The notes: a model not told the origin generated them from the letters alone. A DNA stretch of 30,997 nt from an uncultured Collinsella sp. (GCA_900541195.1 UQIY01000026.1:1-30997); one strand, 5' to 3'. Shown: positions 15,217 to 23,850, counted from the first letter of the stretch. A program made the numbers and translations.

Positions 15217-15999
15217 ATGGCCGAACCCACGCTTTTGCCCGAGCGGCTTCAGTACCGCCCGACCAAGATCGAGCTCGACGAGAGCATCGAGAAGGCCAAG
15301 GCGACCCTTCTTAAGAAGATCAAGCGCTCGGTGTACGTCTACCGTGTTGACTGCGGCGGCTGCAACGGTTGCGAGATCGAGATCTTCGGTTCCATCACGC
15401 CCGTTTTCGACGTCGAGCGCTTTGGCATCAAGGTCGTGCCCTCGCCCCGTCACGCCGATGTGCTGCTGTACACCGGCGCCGTGACGCGTGCCATGCGCAT
15501 GCCGGCCCTGCGCGCCTTTGAGGCCGCACCCGATCCCAAGATCGTGGTGTCCTATGGCGCGTGCGGCTGCACCGGCGGCATCTTCTACGACAACTATTGC
15601 GTCTGGGGCGGCACGGACAAGATTCTGCCGGTCGATGTCTACATCCCCGGCTGCCCGCCCAGCCCCGCGCAGACCATCTACGGCTTTGCCATGGCGCTCG
15701 GTCTGCTAGACCAAAAGCTCCATGCCGAGACTACGGTGGAGGCCGCCGGCGAGCAGGCCGATATCCTGCACCCCGGCGTGCCGTACAAGCTGCGCGTTGC
15801 CATCGAGCGCGAAGCTCGCGCCATGAGCGGCTACCGTTACGGCCGCGACCTGGCCAACGAGTTTATGGATACGCTCGAGGGCGCGCCCAAGGGCGATATT
15901 CGCGGTGCCATGGCGCTGCTCATCGACAAGCAAGATGATCCGCGCCGCGTTGAGGTGTACTCGGCGCTGCAGGATCTGGTGCTGGCCGGAGGTCGCTAG
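15217..15999 (+). CDS. hyfI: Hydrogenase-4 component I, NuoB-like small subunit
   Basis: 260 residues. It is the [NiFe] hydrogenase small subunit, holding the 4Fe-4S cluster closest to the nickel site. Motifs: RVDCGGCNGCEIE (C46, C49, C52), YGACGCTGGIF, and YIPGCPPSP, the NuoB/HycG cysteine set. The start ATG 15217 follows AAGGAGGAG and lies two bases after the hyfH stop. The frame is open upstream (back to 14854) inside hyfH, but this is a shadow. Homologous sequence starts near residue 20. It is followed directly by the hycH-like gene. Confidence 0.94.
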   Translation: MAEPTLLPERLQYRPTKIELDESIEKAKATLLKKIKRSVYVYRVDCGGCNGCEIEIFGSITPVFDVERFGIKVVPSPRHADVLLYTGAVTRAMRMPALRAFEAAPDPKIVVSYGACGCTGGIFYDNYCVWGGTDKILPVDVYIPGCPPSPAQTIYGFAMALGLLDQKLHAETTVEAAGEQADILHPGVPYKLRVAIEREARAMSGYRYGRDLANEFMDTLEGAPKGDIRGAMALLIDKQDDPRRVEVYSALQDLVLAGGR

Positions 16000-16581
16000 A
16001 TGGAGCTCACGGACCGCTCTGGTTACTTTGCGGGCCCCGGCATGCTCGGCGGCTCCTTTAGCGATGCCTCGCGCGCAAGCGACGAGGCCGCCGAGGGCGT
16101 CGTCGACCCCTGCCTGGGCCATACGCCCGACCAGGTGGTCTTCTACGAGCTTACGCGTAAGTTTGTGGAGACCGAGGAAGACGTTCCCCAGGAGGCCTGC
16201 GACGTGCTGTACTACACGCTCGCCGTGGGCCACCACACCGGCGTGCTCGATTGCTTTGAGCCGCGCCTGTCGGTGCCGGTGGATGTGTTCTATTCACTCG
16301 TCGACGCGTTGCCGGAGGGGGAGGCCAAGACCAAGTTCGAGGCCATCCGCTCCTTTGGCGAGTGCCAGCTCGACAAGGCGGCGGTGCCGTCGCTGCTCGA
16401 GGCCTGCGACACGCTGCTCGACGAGCGCGGTTTTCGCGGCTCGGCCAAGGCCGGCATCTCGGTGTTCGATGACGACTTTGGCCTGCATGCCCAGCAGGTC
16501 GCGTTCTTAATGAAGTTTCGCGATCTGGTTGAGCGCGTGCGCGATGTGTCGGGCGTGTATCTGACGGGAAGGTTGCAGTAA
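16000..16581 (+). CDS. hycH: Formate hydrogenlyase maturation protein, HycH/HyfJ family
   Basis: 193 residues. The diagnostic region is FYELTRKFVETEEDVPQEACDVLYYTLAVGHHTGVLDC (about residues 47-84), matching the conserved YYSLAIGHHxGVxDC core of HycH/HyfJ. The E. coli proteins are about 136 residues; this one has an extra N-terminal 45 residues and a longer C-terminal part. HycH is needed for assembly of the hydrogenase large subunit, with an incompletely known mechanism. The start codon abuts the hyfI stop (TAGATG), and the end overlaps hycI by one base (TAATG). Confidence 0.85.
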   Translation: MELTDRSGYFAGPGMLGGSFSDASRASDEAAEGVVDPCLGHTPDQVVFYELTRKFVETEEDVPQEACDVLYYTLAVGHHTGVLDCFEPRLSVPVDVFYSLVDALPEGEAKTKFEAIRSFGECQLDKAAVPSLLEACDTLLDERGFRGSAKAGISVFDDDFGLHAQQVAFLMKFRDLVERVRDVSGVYLTGRLQ

Positions 16582-17084
16582 TGGGTCGCGTTGTAGATGG
16601 TCGTGTGAACGGCGCCCCGTTTGCGGGTATCGTGCTCACGGCGGGAAGCGTGCTGCGCGCCGACGATGCCGCCGGCCCTGTGCTCTCCAAAAAGATGGAG
16701 GACGCACCCATCGCCGGTTGGTACACCATTGACGGCGGCCAAACGCCCGAGGACGACGTCATCGAGGTCAAGCGCGAGCGTCCGCCGCGTCTGGTCTTGG
16801 TCGATGCTGCCGACATGGCGCTGCCCGTCGGCGCCATCCGCTTGCTCGACAAACGTGATGTGGCCCGCAAGTCGATGTTCACCACGCATTCGCTTCCCTT
16901 GTCGATTCTGATCGAAGAGATTGAGCAATCGTGCGATGATATCGTTTTCGTCGGAATTCAGCCGGGCGACACGGAGTTCTACAACCCCATGTCCCCGGAA
17001 GTCTTTGACGCCGTCGACGCCGTGTATGACGCCGTGGCCGCCAACGACTTTTCCCACTTTGTCCGCTTGGGGCAGGAGCTATAG
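16581..17084 (+). CDS. hycI: Hydrogenase maturation endopeptidase HycI
   Basis: 167 residues (E. coli HycI about 156). It removes the C-terminal tail of HyfG once nickel is inserted. The N-terminal GxxLxxDDxxG-type motif is present as AGSVLRADDAAGP, with VDAADM and TTHSLP supplying the expected Asp and His nickel-sensing residues. The first residues (MGRVVDGRVNGAPFAG) are slightly extended. The start overlaps the hycH stop. Having this gene inside a hyf-type operon is notable because E. coli keeps hycI only in hyc. Confidence 0.9.
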   Translation: MGRVVDGRVNGAPFAGIVLTAGSVLRADDAAGPVLSKKMEDAPIAGWYTIDGGQTPEDDVIEVKRERPPRLVLVDAADMALPVGAIRLLDKRDVARKSMFTTHSLPLSILIEEIEQSCDDIVFVGIQPGDTEFYNPMSPEVFDAVDAVYDAVAANDFSHFVRLGQEL

Positions 17085-17123
17085 GAGCGCTTGTCCCTGC
17101 TGATTAGGAAAGAAGTGATTGAC

Positions 17124-17963
17124 ATGGCAGATTCCAAGGCAGAATATCCCGCTCCCGATTGCCTGGCACCCGCCGCGATCGAGGCCAAGACCGAGGCCGC
17201 CGGCGTGACCAAGGCCAACCTGCCGGTCGCAAAGGCCTTTCTGTTGGCAATGTTCGCCGGTGCGTTCATCGCCTTCGGCGGCCTGTTCTTTACCGTGTTC
17301 TTGAGCGATAGCACGCTGGGCTGGGGCGCCCAGCGCGTCGTGGGCGGCCTGTGCTTTTGCCTGGGTCTGGTGCTCGTGCTGGTGTGCGGCGCCGAGCTGT
17401 TCACCGGTAATTCGCTTATGGTCTGCGCGCTCAAGAGCAAAAAGATCACCCTGGTCCAGATGCTCAAGGCTTGGGTCGTCGTGTGGCTTGGTAACTTTGC
17501 TGGTGCCCTGTTCATCGTCTTTTTGGTGTACATGGCCGGAATTTACAAGCTCAACGGCGAGGCGGTCGCCAATTCCATGGTGAGCGTCGCCGCCGGCAAG
17601 GTGACGGTCGACTGGGTGACGATCTTCTTCCGCGGCATCCTGTGCAACATCTTTGTGTGTCTGGCCGTATGGATCGGTACCGCCGGTAAGACCGTGGTCG
17701 ATAAGGTCGTGGGCATTTTGCTGCCCATCGCCGCCTTTGTGGCCTGCGGTTTTGAGCACTGCGTCGCCAACATGTACTTTTTGCCCATGGGTGCCGTGAT
17801 GCACGCGTGCGGCTATGGTGCCGACGTCGCCGGTGCCGATGCGCTCAACGCCGCGGGCATTGCGTTTAACCTGTCCGCCGCCACGCTGGGCAACATCGTG
17901 GGCGGCGCGGTTCTGGTCGCGCTCGGCTACTGGTTTATCTACGCCAAGAAGTCCGAGGCGTAA
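17124..17963 (+). CDS. focA: Formate/nitrite transporter family channel (FocA/FdhC-like)
   Basis: 279 residues, an integral membrane protein of the FNT family that forms pentameric formate channels. Six hydrophobic helices are visible. The AELFTGNSLM segment corresponds to the omega-loop region, and FEHCVANMYFLP contains the central-pore His of FocA (His209 in E. coli). The start ATG 17124 has AGGAAAGAAG upstream; an in-frame upstream start near 17091 is poorly placed. It is the last gene of the FHL operon, 39 bases after hycI, and is followed by a strong terminator. The context points to formate import or export for the hydrogenlyase and away from nitrite. Confidence 0.92.
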   Translation: MADSKAEYPAPDCLAPAAIEAKTEAAGVTKANLPVAKAFLLAMFAGAFIAFGGLFFTVFLSDSTLGWGAQRVVGGLCFCLGLVLVLVCGAELFTGNSLMVCALKSKKITLVQMLKAWVVVWLGNFAGALFIVFLVYMAGIYKLNGEAVANSMVSVAAGKVTVDWVTIFFRGILCNIFVCLAVWIGTAGKTVVDKVVGILLPIAAFVACGFEHCVANMYFLPMGAVMHACGYGADVAGADALNAAGIAFNLSAATLGNIVGGAVLVALGYWFIYAKKSEA

Positions 17964-17985
17964 GGTATCGTCTGTTTGACGTTGG

Positions 17986-18021
17986 GCCTCCCGCGGGGCG
18001 TTGCCGTGCGGGAGGCTTTTT
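17986..18021 (+). terminator. Rho-independent terminator of the FHL operon
   Basis: GCCTCCCGC (17986-17994) pairs perfectly with GCGGGAGGC (18008-18016) around a 13-base loop, followed by five T residues (18017-18021). It lies 23 bases after the focA stop. Confidence 0.92.
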
Positions 18022-18085
18022 GGGTCTGGGGCTCGTTGCCGGGCTGTTGGCCTGTTGTGTTTGGCTGATGAAAGGGGTAATCGAG

Positions 18086-20203
18086 ATGGCATCTGCTGTG
18101 AAGCGTGACGGTCGCGCCGTGGTGACCACATGCGGGGGATGCTATGCCGATTGCGCCTTTGCGGCACGCGTTGAGGACGGTCGCGTGGTGGCCGAGTTGC
18201 CGGTGCCGGGGCACCCGTGCGCGGCGCGTGCCCTCTGCGCCCGCGGTCGGCATCGCCTGGCAATGCCGTTTGACGAGCACGATCGCATTGTGCACCCCAT
18301 GCGCCGACGAGCTGATGGCTCGGGGTTCGATGTGATTTCGTGGGACGAGGCGTTCGCGCAGATCGCAGCGCGCCTTGGGGGGATTGTTGACGGGCATGGT
18401 CCGCGCGCGCTGGGCATGACGCTCGGCGTGCCCTCGTTCGACCGCTACTGGGCGTGTCGTTTTATGCATGTGCTGGGCTCGCCCAACGTATACGGTGCAG
18501 ACGGTGCCTGCGAGGTAAGCCGACTTACCGGTTGGGAGCACAGCCTGGGCTATAGTCCCGCCTCCGACCTGGCGCATACCGATTGCATCATGTACCTAGG
18601 GCGTTCACTGGTGGATTCGTCGACGACGGGGGCCGTTGATGCGCTCAACGATGCGCGCCGGCGTGGGGCGAAGATCATCGTGGTCGACCCGCGGCGCAGT
18701 GGCTCTGCGGCGCTTGCCGACCGCTGGTTGCGCGTGCGCCCGGGCTGCGACTTGGCGCTGCTGTTGGGTATTGTCCACGTGTTGATTGCCGAGGACCTGT
18801 ACGATCACGAGTTCGTGACCCGCTATACCACGGGTTTTGACGAGTTGGCGCAGGCGGCCGCTGTTTGGACGCCCGAGTGGGCTGAGTCGATGTGCGACGT
18901 GCCGGCGGACGATATCCGTGCGACTGCGCGAGATTTGGCTGCCGCGGCGCCTGCTGCGGTGGTGGACGCTGGCTTTCATGGTGGCATCGGTATCGCGTAT
19001 GCCAATAGCACCCAGACCGCGCGCGCTATCTGCTTGGTCGATGTGCTGCTGGGCTGTATCGGACACGCGGGCGGTGCGCTCAACCCGCCCACGCCGCTTG
19101 TGTTGGGCGACCTCGATCCCGCACGCTTTGCGACGCCGCCGGTACCGCGCGGGCCCAAGCTGGGGTCCGAGCGCTATCCACTGGTCGATCCGGTGCGCGG
19201 CCTGTGCACGACCATCGGCCAGTCGATTCTTGCCGGAGATTTGCGTGGGCTCATCGTCTATGCCAGTAACCCCGGTGCGGGCTATGGCAATGCGCAGGCT
19301 TGGTTGGGCATTTTGCAACAGCTCGACTTGCTCGTGACGATTGACATTCGCTGGTCCGAGACGGCGCGTGCTTCTGATTTCGTGCTGCCCGACGTGACGT
19401 ACCTGGAGGCCGATCGCGGTGTGGGCACAATCGTGGGCGCCAATGATTCGTGCGTGTTCTACCGCAACGCCGTGCTGCCCGTGTTGCATAACGACACGCG
19501 TCCCGGTCGGGAGATCTTTGTCGGTCTGGCGCAGGCGTGTGGCGTTGGCGAGTACTTCCGGTTTACGTCTGACGATCTGGCGGCTGCCCAGGTGGCACCG
19601 TTTGGGATCGATCTGGACGAGCTCAAGGAACGCGGCTGGGCCGACACGGGCGTTGCACTGCCGTCGCGTACGGGCGAGCCGGTGATTCCCTTGAATGGTG
19701 GCAGGATCGCGCTAGCAAGCGACGTGTGGGGCCGAACCGGTCTGGGCCGCGTCCTCGGTTGGATCGCGCCCATGGTGGAGCCCGGTCCGGGGATGTTTCG
19801 CCTCATTAGCGGCAACCGTCCCTTTGAGTCGCACACCTCGCGAAGGCTTGCGGCCCAAGGTGCCGCCGAGGCTGGATCGGACCTGGATGCCGTGCAGATG
19901 AATGCCGATGCCGCCGCTCGCATGGGTATTGCCGACGGCGAGATCGTCGAACTCGTGAGCGATATGGGTCGCGACTGCGTGCGCGTGGAGACGACGCCGT
20001 ATCTGCATCCGGCGTGCATCTTTACGTCGGCCGCCCCCGGCGGGCGTTCGTTTGGCGCCGATGCCGGTGGCGCTCAAGCCTTGGGCGTGGGCCCGCTCGA
20101 CCATACACCGTTGCGTTGGGACCCGTTGACGGGCGCCGCGCTCACCCAGGAAAACGCCGTTCGCGTGGAAAAGATCGCGGCGCGCGAGGATAATAGCGAT
20201 TGA
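18086..20203 (+). CDS. Molybdopterin-dependent oxidoreductase of unknown substrate (DMSO reductase superfamily)
   Basis: 705 residues. The N-terminal 4Fe-4S motif is C16-x2-C19-x3-C23 with C51 (ALCARG). The molybdopterin-binding layout IIVVDPRRSGSAALADRWLRVRPG...LLLG is clear, and the C-terminal MGD-binding domain (NADAAARMGIADGEIVEL) closes the protein. The probable molybdenum ligand is C142 (DGACEVSRLTGW), close in position to Sec140 of FdhF; there is no in-frame TGA. No Tat signal is present, so it is cytoplasmic. No dedicated iron-sulfur or membrane subunit gene is adjacent, so it may use the ferredoxin-like subunits of the neighbouring complex, or act alone. It resembles formate dehydrogenase and thiosulfate/polysulfide reductase relatives, but I cannot assign a substrate. 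The start ATG 18086 has AAAGGGG upstream. Confidence 0.85.
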   Translation: MASAVKRDGRAVVTTCGGCYADCAFAARVEDGRVVAELPVPGHPCAARALCARGRHRLAMPFDEHDRIVHPMRRRADGSGFDVISWDEAFAQIAARLGGIVDGHGPRALGMTLGVPSFDRYWACRFMHVLGSPNVYGADGACEVSRLTGWEHSLGYSPASDLAHTDCIMYLGRSLVDSSTTGAVDALNDARRRGAKIIVVDPRRSGSAALADRWLRVRPGCDLALLLGIVHVLIAEDLYDHEFVTRYTTGFDELAQAAAVWTPEWAESMCDVPADDIRATARDLAAAAPAAVVDAGFHGGIGIAYANSTQTARAICLVDVLLGCIGHAGGALNPPTPLVLGDLDPARFATPPVPRGPKLGSERYPLVDPVRGLCTTIGQSILAGDLRGLIVYASNPGAGYGNAQAWLGILQQLDLLVTIDIRWSETARASDFVLPDVTYLEADRGVGTIVGANDSCVFYRNAVLPVLHNDTRPGREIFVGLAQACGVGEYFRFTSDDLAAAQVAPFGIDLDELKERGWADTGVALPSRTGEPVIPLNGGRIALASDVWGRTGLGRVLGWIAPMVEPGPGMFRLISGNRPFESHTSRRLAAQGAAEAGSDLDAVQMNADAAARMGIADGEIVELVSDMGRDCVRVETTPYLHPACIFTSAAPGGRSFGADAGGAQALGVGPLDHTPLRWDPLTGAALTQENAVRVEKIAAREDNSD

Positions 20204-20233
20204 TTGACTCAGCCGATTGAATTGGCTGATAGT
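20204..20233 (+). promoter_or_regulatory. Probable selA promoter with a 21-bp palindrome in the spacer
   Basis: TTGACT (20204-20209) and GATAGT (20228-20233) are 18 bases apart. Between them lies a near-perfect palindrome (20209-20229; TCAGCCGATT, central G, AATTGGCTGA, one mismatched pair). A dyad between -35 and -10 is a typical operator position. A second candidate -35, TTGACG, is at 20234. Confidence 0.4.
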
Positions 20234-20279
20234 TTGACGTTCGAATGATTGATTCACCTTTGGTTTTGAAAGGCCGCAC

Positions 20280-21737
20280 ATGAGCGATAGCCAGAACATG
20301 TCCGATGAGGTGCGCGCCCGCCTGCGCGCTATCCCTTCCGTCAACGAGCTGCTTTCCGAGTGGCCGGTTGTGAAGGCGGCGGGGGAGACCTGCGACGCGG
20401 TGGTGCATGCCGCCGTCACGGCCGAGCTCGACGAGGAACGCGCCGCGATTCGTGCCGGCGCCGCCCCGCGTTCCAAGCGCGACCTGGCTTCGGCCATCGA
20501 GTGGCGCGCGCACCGCTCCGCGCTGCCGAGCCTGCGTCCCGCCGTTAACGCAACGGGCGTGGTCATCCATACCAACTTGGGCCGCGCCCCGCTTGCGGAG
20601 TCGGTCGCCAAGGCCGTGGCCGAGGTTGCGCGCGGGTACAGCACGCTCGAGTACAGCGTGGACACCTGCTCGCGTGGGTCGCGCAAGGAGCATGCCGCGC
20701 AGCTGATCCGCTCGCTTACCGGTGCCGAGGATGCGCTGGTCGTTAACAATAACGCAGCCGCCGTGCTGTTGGTGCTGGCGACCCATGCCGCAGGCAAGGA
20801 GGTCATCGTCAGCCGCGGCGAGCTTGTCGAGATCGGCGGCAGCTTCCGTATCCCTGATGTTATGGAGGCCTCGGGTGCCAAGCTCGTTGAGGTCGGGGCC
20901 ACCAACCGCACGCATTTGAGCGACTACGAGCGCGCCATTACGCCCGATACGGCAATGATCCTTAAGGTCCATCCTTCTAATTATCGCATCGAGGGTTTTC
21001 ACGAGGAGGTGGGTTCTCGGGAGCTTGCGGCGCTTGCTCACAAGCACGGCCTGCTGTTCTACGAGGACCAGGGCTCGGGCGCGCTGTTGCCCGACGACAT
21101 CTTGGTGCGTGGCGGCGAAGAAACCACGCCGGCTTCGGTTTCGGCAGGGCTCGATCTGGTGTCGTACTCGGGCGATAAACTGCTCGGTGCCGCACAGGCG
21201 GGCATTATCATGGGCCGTCGCGATCTGGTCCAGGCCTGCGGGTCGCATCCGCTTATGCGCGCCCTGCGCCCGGGTAAGCTCGCGCTGGCGGCGCTCGAGG
21301 CCACACTGCGCATCTACATGGACGGGGCGGATGTGGCCCATCGCGAGGTGCCGGTGCTCAACATGCTCACGCTTCCGCAGGCTCATCTGGAGCGTCGCGC
21401 ACGTAAGTTGCGCGATCGTATGGTCGCCGGGCTCGATAAGGCCGGTTGCCCGTGCGCCGTTCAGGTGGAGATCGTCGAGGAATCGTCGACCCCCGGTGGC
21501 GGCTCGCTGCCTACCGTGGAGCTGCCCACCATGTGCGTGGCCGTCTGCCCGGTCGACGGGTGCCTGTCCGTCGACGCGCTCAAGCGCTCGCTTGTTCAGG
21601 ACTTCGACACGCCGGTCGTCACGCGTACCTCGCACGACCGCATTCTGTTTGATGTGCGCACGCTCGTGGGTGACCGCGATATCGAGACGGCGGCGTCGAC
21701 GCTCGTCGCGTGCGTTAAGAAGGCGATTGCTCGATGA
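20280..21737 (+). CDS. selA: L-seryl-tRNA(Sec) selenium transferase
   Basis: 485 residues (E. coli SelA 463). It is a PLP enzyme that converts seryl-tRNA(Sec) to selenocysteyl-tRNA(Sec) using selenophosphate. Family markers: an N-terminal PSVNELL and the core region NATGVVIHTNLGRAPL (about 94-109). EYSVDTCSRGSRKEH, the VNNNAAAVLLVL segment, EDQGSGALL and the PLP lysine K300 in SYSGDKLLGAAQAG (E. coli K295) follow in order. The start ATG 20280 has GAAAGG upstream. It overlaps selB by four bases (ATGA). It serves the UGA codon of fdhF in this window; the selenophosphate synthetase gene selD is not present here. Confidence 0.96.
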   Translation: MSDSQNMSDEVRARLRAIPSVNELLSEWPVVKAAGETCDAVVHAAVTAELDEERAAIRAGAAPRSKRDLASAIEWRAHRSALPSLRPAVNATGVVIHTNLGRAPLAESVAKAVAEVARGYSTLEYSVDTCSRGSRKEHAAQLIRSLTGAEDALVVNNNAAAVLLVLATHAAGKEVIVSRGELVEIGGSFRIPDVMEASGAKLVEVGATNRTHLSDYERAITPDTAMILKVHPSNYRIEGFHEEVGSRELAALAHKHGLLFYEDQGSGALLPDDILVRGGEETTPASVSAGLDLVSYSGDKLLGAAQAGIIMGRRDLVQACGSHPLMRALRPGKLALAALEATLRIYMDGADVAHREVPVLNMLTLPQAHLERRARKLRDRMVAGLDKAGCPCAVQVEIVEESSTPGGGSLPTVELPTMCVAVCPVDGCLSVDALKRSLVQDFDTPVVTRTSHDRILFDVRTLVGDRDIETAASTLVACVKKAIAR

Positions 21738-23701
21738 GTGAGGTTCAAGCGCTGGTGGAGTGTCCCGTTATCGTTGGTACGGCGGGCCACGTCGACCACG
21801 GTAAGTCGGCGCTGATCGAGGCGCTGACCGGCAAGAACCCCGACCGCCTGGAGGTCGAGCGTCGTCGCGGCATGACGGTGGAGCTGGGCTTTGGCGAACT
21901 GGCGCTGCCGAGCGGCAAGATCGTGGGCCTGGTCGATGTGCCGGGGCATGCCCATTACCTGCGCGCCATGGTGCAGGGTGCGACAGGCATCGACGTGGCC
22001 GTGCTGGTGGTTTCGGCCGTCGAGGGCGTGATGCCGCAGACCCGCGAGCACGTGCATGTGCTGGAGCTTTTGGGCGTTACGCATATGGTGGTCGCGCTGA
22101 CGATGTGTGACCTGGCCGATGCCGAGATGACCGAGCTTGCCGAGCTCGATGTCGATGACTTTTTGTCGGGTACCGTGTTTGCGGGCGCGCCCATTGTGCC
22201 CGTGTCGTCTAAGACGGGCGATGGGATCGACGGGCTGCTTGCGGTGCTCGACGAGCAGGTAAGTGCCTGCTGGGATGCCTGTCGTGACCGTTCCGAGCGG
22301 AGCGATGCCGCACCTCGCCTGCCGATTGACCGCTGCTTTACGATTAAGGGTGTTGGCACCGTCGTTACGGGAACGCTGCACGATGCGCCAGTTGCGGTGG
22401 GCGACGAGCTGATGGCTTTGCCGTCGCGTACGGTCTGTCGTGTGCGCGGGATTCAGGTTCATGGCGATACGCCGCGCGCGCTGCCTGGGCAACGCGTGGC
22501 GCTCAACCTGGTTGGTGACGGTGTCGCGGCGCTTGACCGTGGCGAGATGCTGGGCGTGGCGGGCCGCTTTGGTCAGACGTTGCGTTTTATGATGACGCTC
22601 ACCTACCTGGGCCGCGAGGGCGCCAAGCCGCGCGTGCTCGAGTCGGGCGCGCGTGTGCATGTGATGGCCGGCACGGCCGAGGTCGTCGGTCGCATCATGC
22701 TCATGGAGGGCGAGGCCCCTATGGCGGTGGGCGAGACCCGTACCGTACAGGTGCGCTTGGAGGAGCCGCTGCCGCTGCGAGCCGGAGACCATGCCGTGGT
22801 GTTGTCGTATTCGCCCGTTATGCTCATTGGCGGAGGGCGCGTGCTGCTATCGCGCTGCCGTCGCTCGCGCGAGCTTTCGGCGGGGGAGCGCACACTGCTT
22901 GCGGCGCTTGAGGCCTGCGATGCCGTCGCTGGTGCGGATGCGTGGCTGGCGCTGCAGGCGTTGCCGGTCGTGGTTGCCGACGTTGCCGCAGCGCTAGATC
23001 TTGTTTCCGTTGAGGCCGACGCCGCGCTGAACGAGCTGGTGGCGCGAGGTGTTGTTTACAAGCTTGCCGGCTCGGGCGATGCGCTGTATGTGAATGCCGC
23101 CGTGCTCGACGCCGCGATGGATGCACTGACGGCGACCCTGACTGCCATGCACGCGGCGGCGCCCAAGCAGACGGGCTTTACGCCCGGCGCCGTTGCCCAT
23201 GCTGCGTGGCCTGTCGCTGATGATGGCGTTGCCGCGGCTCTGATTGCCGAGGGCTGCTCGCGTGGCGTGTGTGCCGCCGAGGGGGCCGAGGTATTCGACC
23301 CGCACTCCGCTGCCGCCGCGGCGCGTGTGGTGCGCGAGGCCTGCGAACGTATCGTTGCCTTGCTGGACGAAGCCGGCCTCGATGCACCGACGTTGCCCGA
23401 GGTGGGCGAGCAGTTGCAGCTCGATCGCGACGCCATGACGCGTGCCCTGCGCGAGCTTTCGCTCAATCGCTCGATCGTTAAGGTCGAGCGCGACGTTGCC
23501 CTGTCTGCAGCCGCCGAGGCCCGTGCGCGCGAGCTTGTTGCCGCCGCCATTGAGGCAGCCGGCGGAGCTGCCACCACGAGCGTACTGCGCGAGGCCCTGG
23601 GCGTGTCGCGCAAGCGCGCCATCAGCATCTTGGAGCACCTAGATGCCGTGCGCTTTACGGTGCTCGACAAGGAAGCCGGCGGCCTGAGGTCCCTACGCTA
23701 G
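21734..23701 (+). CDS. selB: Selenocysteine-specific translation elongation factor
   Basis: 655 residues (E. coli SelB 614). It delivers Sec-tRNA(Sec) to UGA by binding the SECIS hairpin. GTPase motifs: G1 GHVDHGKS (18-25), G2 region GMTVELGFGE, and G3 DVPGH (68-72). The G4 position reads TMCD (123-126) where SelB usually has TKxD, so the canonical Lys is absent. EF-Tu-like beta-barrel domains follow. The C-terminal third (about 380-655) is made of winged-helix repeats (e.g. EVGEQLQLDRDAMTRALREL, and the last one with VLREALGVSRKRAISILEHLD) that bind SECIS RNA. It is coupled to selA by overlap. A large palindrome and the selC tRNA follow. Confidence 0.96.
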   Translation: MSEVQALVECPVIVGTAGHVDHGKSALIEALTGKNPDRLEVERRRGMTVELGFGELALPSGKIVGLVDVPGHAHYLRAMVQGATGIDVAVLVVSAVEGVMPQTREHVHVLELLGVTHMVVALTMCDLADAEMTELAELDVDDFLSGTVFAGAPIVPVSSKTGDGIDGLLAVLDEQVSACWDACRDRSERSDAAPRLPIDRCFTIKGVGTVVTGTLHDAPVAVGDELMALPSRTVCRVRGIQVHGDTPRALPGQRVALNLVGDGVAALDRGEMLGVAGRFGQTLRFMMTLTYLGREGAKPRVLESGARVHVMAGTAEVVGRIMLMEGEAPMAVGETRTVQVRLEEPLPLRAGDHAVVLSYSPVMLIGGGRVLLSRCRRSRELSAGERTLLAALEACDAVAGADAWLALQALPVVVADVAAALDLVSVEADAALNELVARGVVYKLAGSGDALYVNAAVLDAAMDALTATLTAMHAAAPKQTGFTPGAVAHAAWPVADDGVAAALIAEGCSRGVCAAEGAEVFDPHSAAAAARVVREACERIVALLDEAGLDAPTLPEVGEQLQLDRDAMTRALRELSLNRSIVKVERDVALSAAAEARARELVAAAIEAAGGAATTSVLREALGVSRKRAISILEHLDAVRFTVLDKEAGGLRSLR

Positions 23702-23726
23702 GCCGGTCACCCGCTCCCGCCTCCTC

Positions 23727-23798
23727 AGTTGCGGTGAAATAGTTCCTATTTGGAGGCTTTGGCAGCAAATACAGGAACTATTCCACCGCAACTTTTTG
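23727..23798 (+). repeat. Long intergenic palindrome, family copy 2, with T tract (probable selAB terminator)
   Basis: The left arm, from 23727 (AGTTGCGGTGAAATAGTTCCT), pairs with the right arm ending at 23793 over 21 positions with one mismatch. The outer GTTGCGGTG is shared with the copies at 1259 and 26892, but the inner arm (AGTTCCT) differs and is matched by a complementary change on the other arm. CTTTTTG follows (23792-23798), as in a terminator. It lies 26 bases after selB. Confidence 0.8.
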
Positions 23799-23804
23799 CT
23801 CGTC

Positions 23805-23838
23805 TTTTTGGGATGGGGCCGTTTCGGTTTGGTAAAAT
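23805..23838 (+). promoter_or_regulatory. Possible selC promoter
   Basis: TAAAAT (23833-23838) is a good -10 element placed 12 bases before the tRNA. A -35 is less clear; TTGGGA at 23808-23813 with a 19-base spacer is the best candidate. Confidence 0.4.
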
Positions 23839-23850
23839 ACCGCCGCACTT

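Noticed and set aside
14854..15999. 381-residue reading of hyfI starting inside hyfH
   Set aside because: Conserved sequence begins at ATG 15217, which has a strong Shine-Dalgarno; the upstream part is out-of-frame hyfH.
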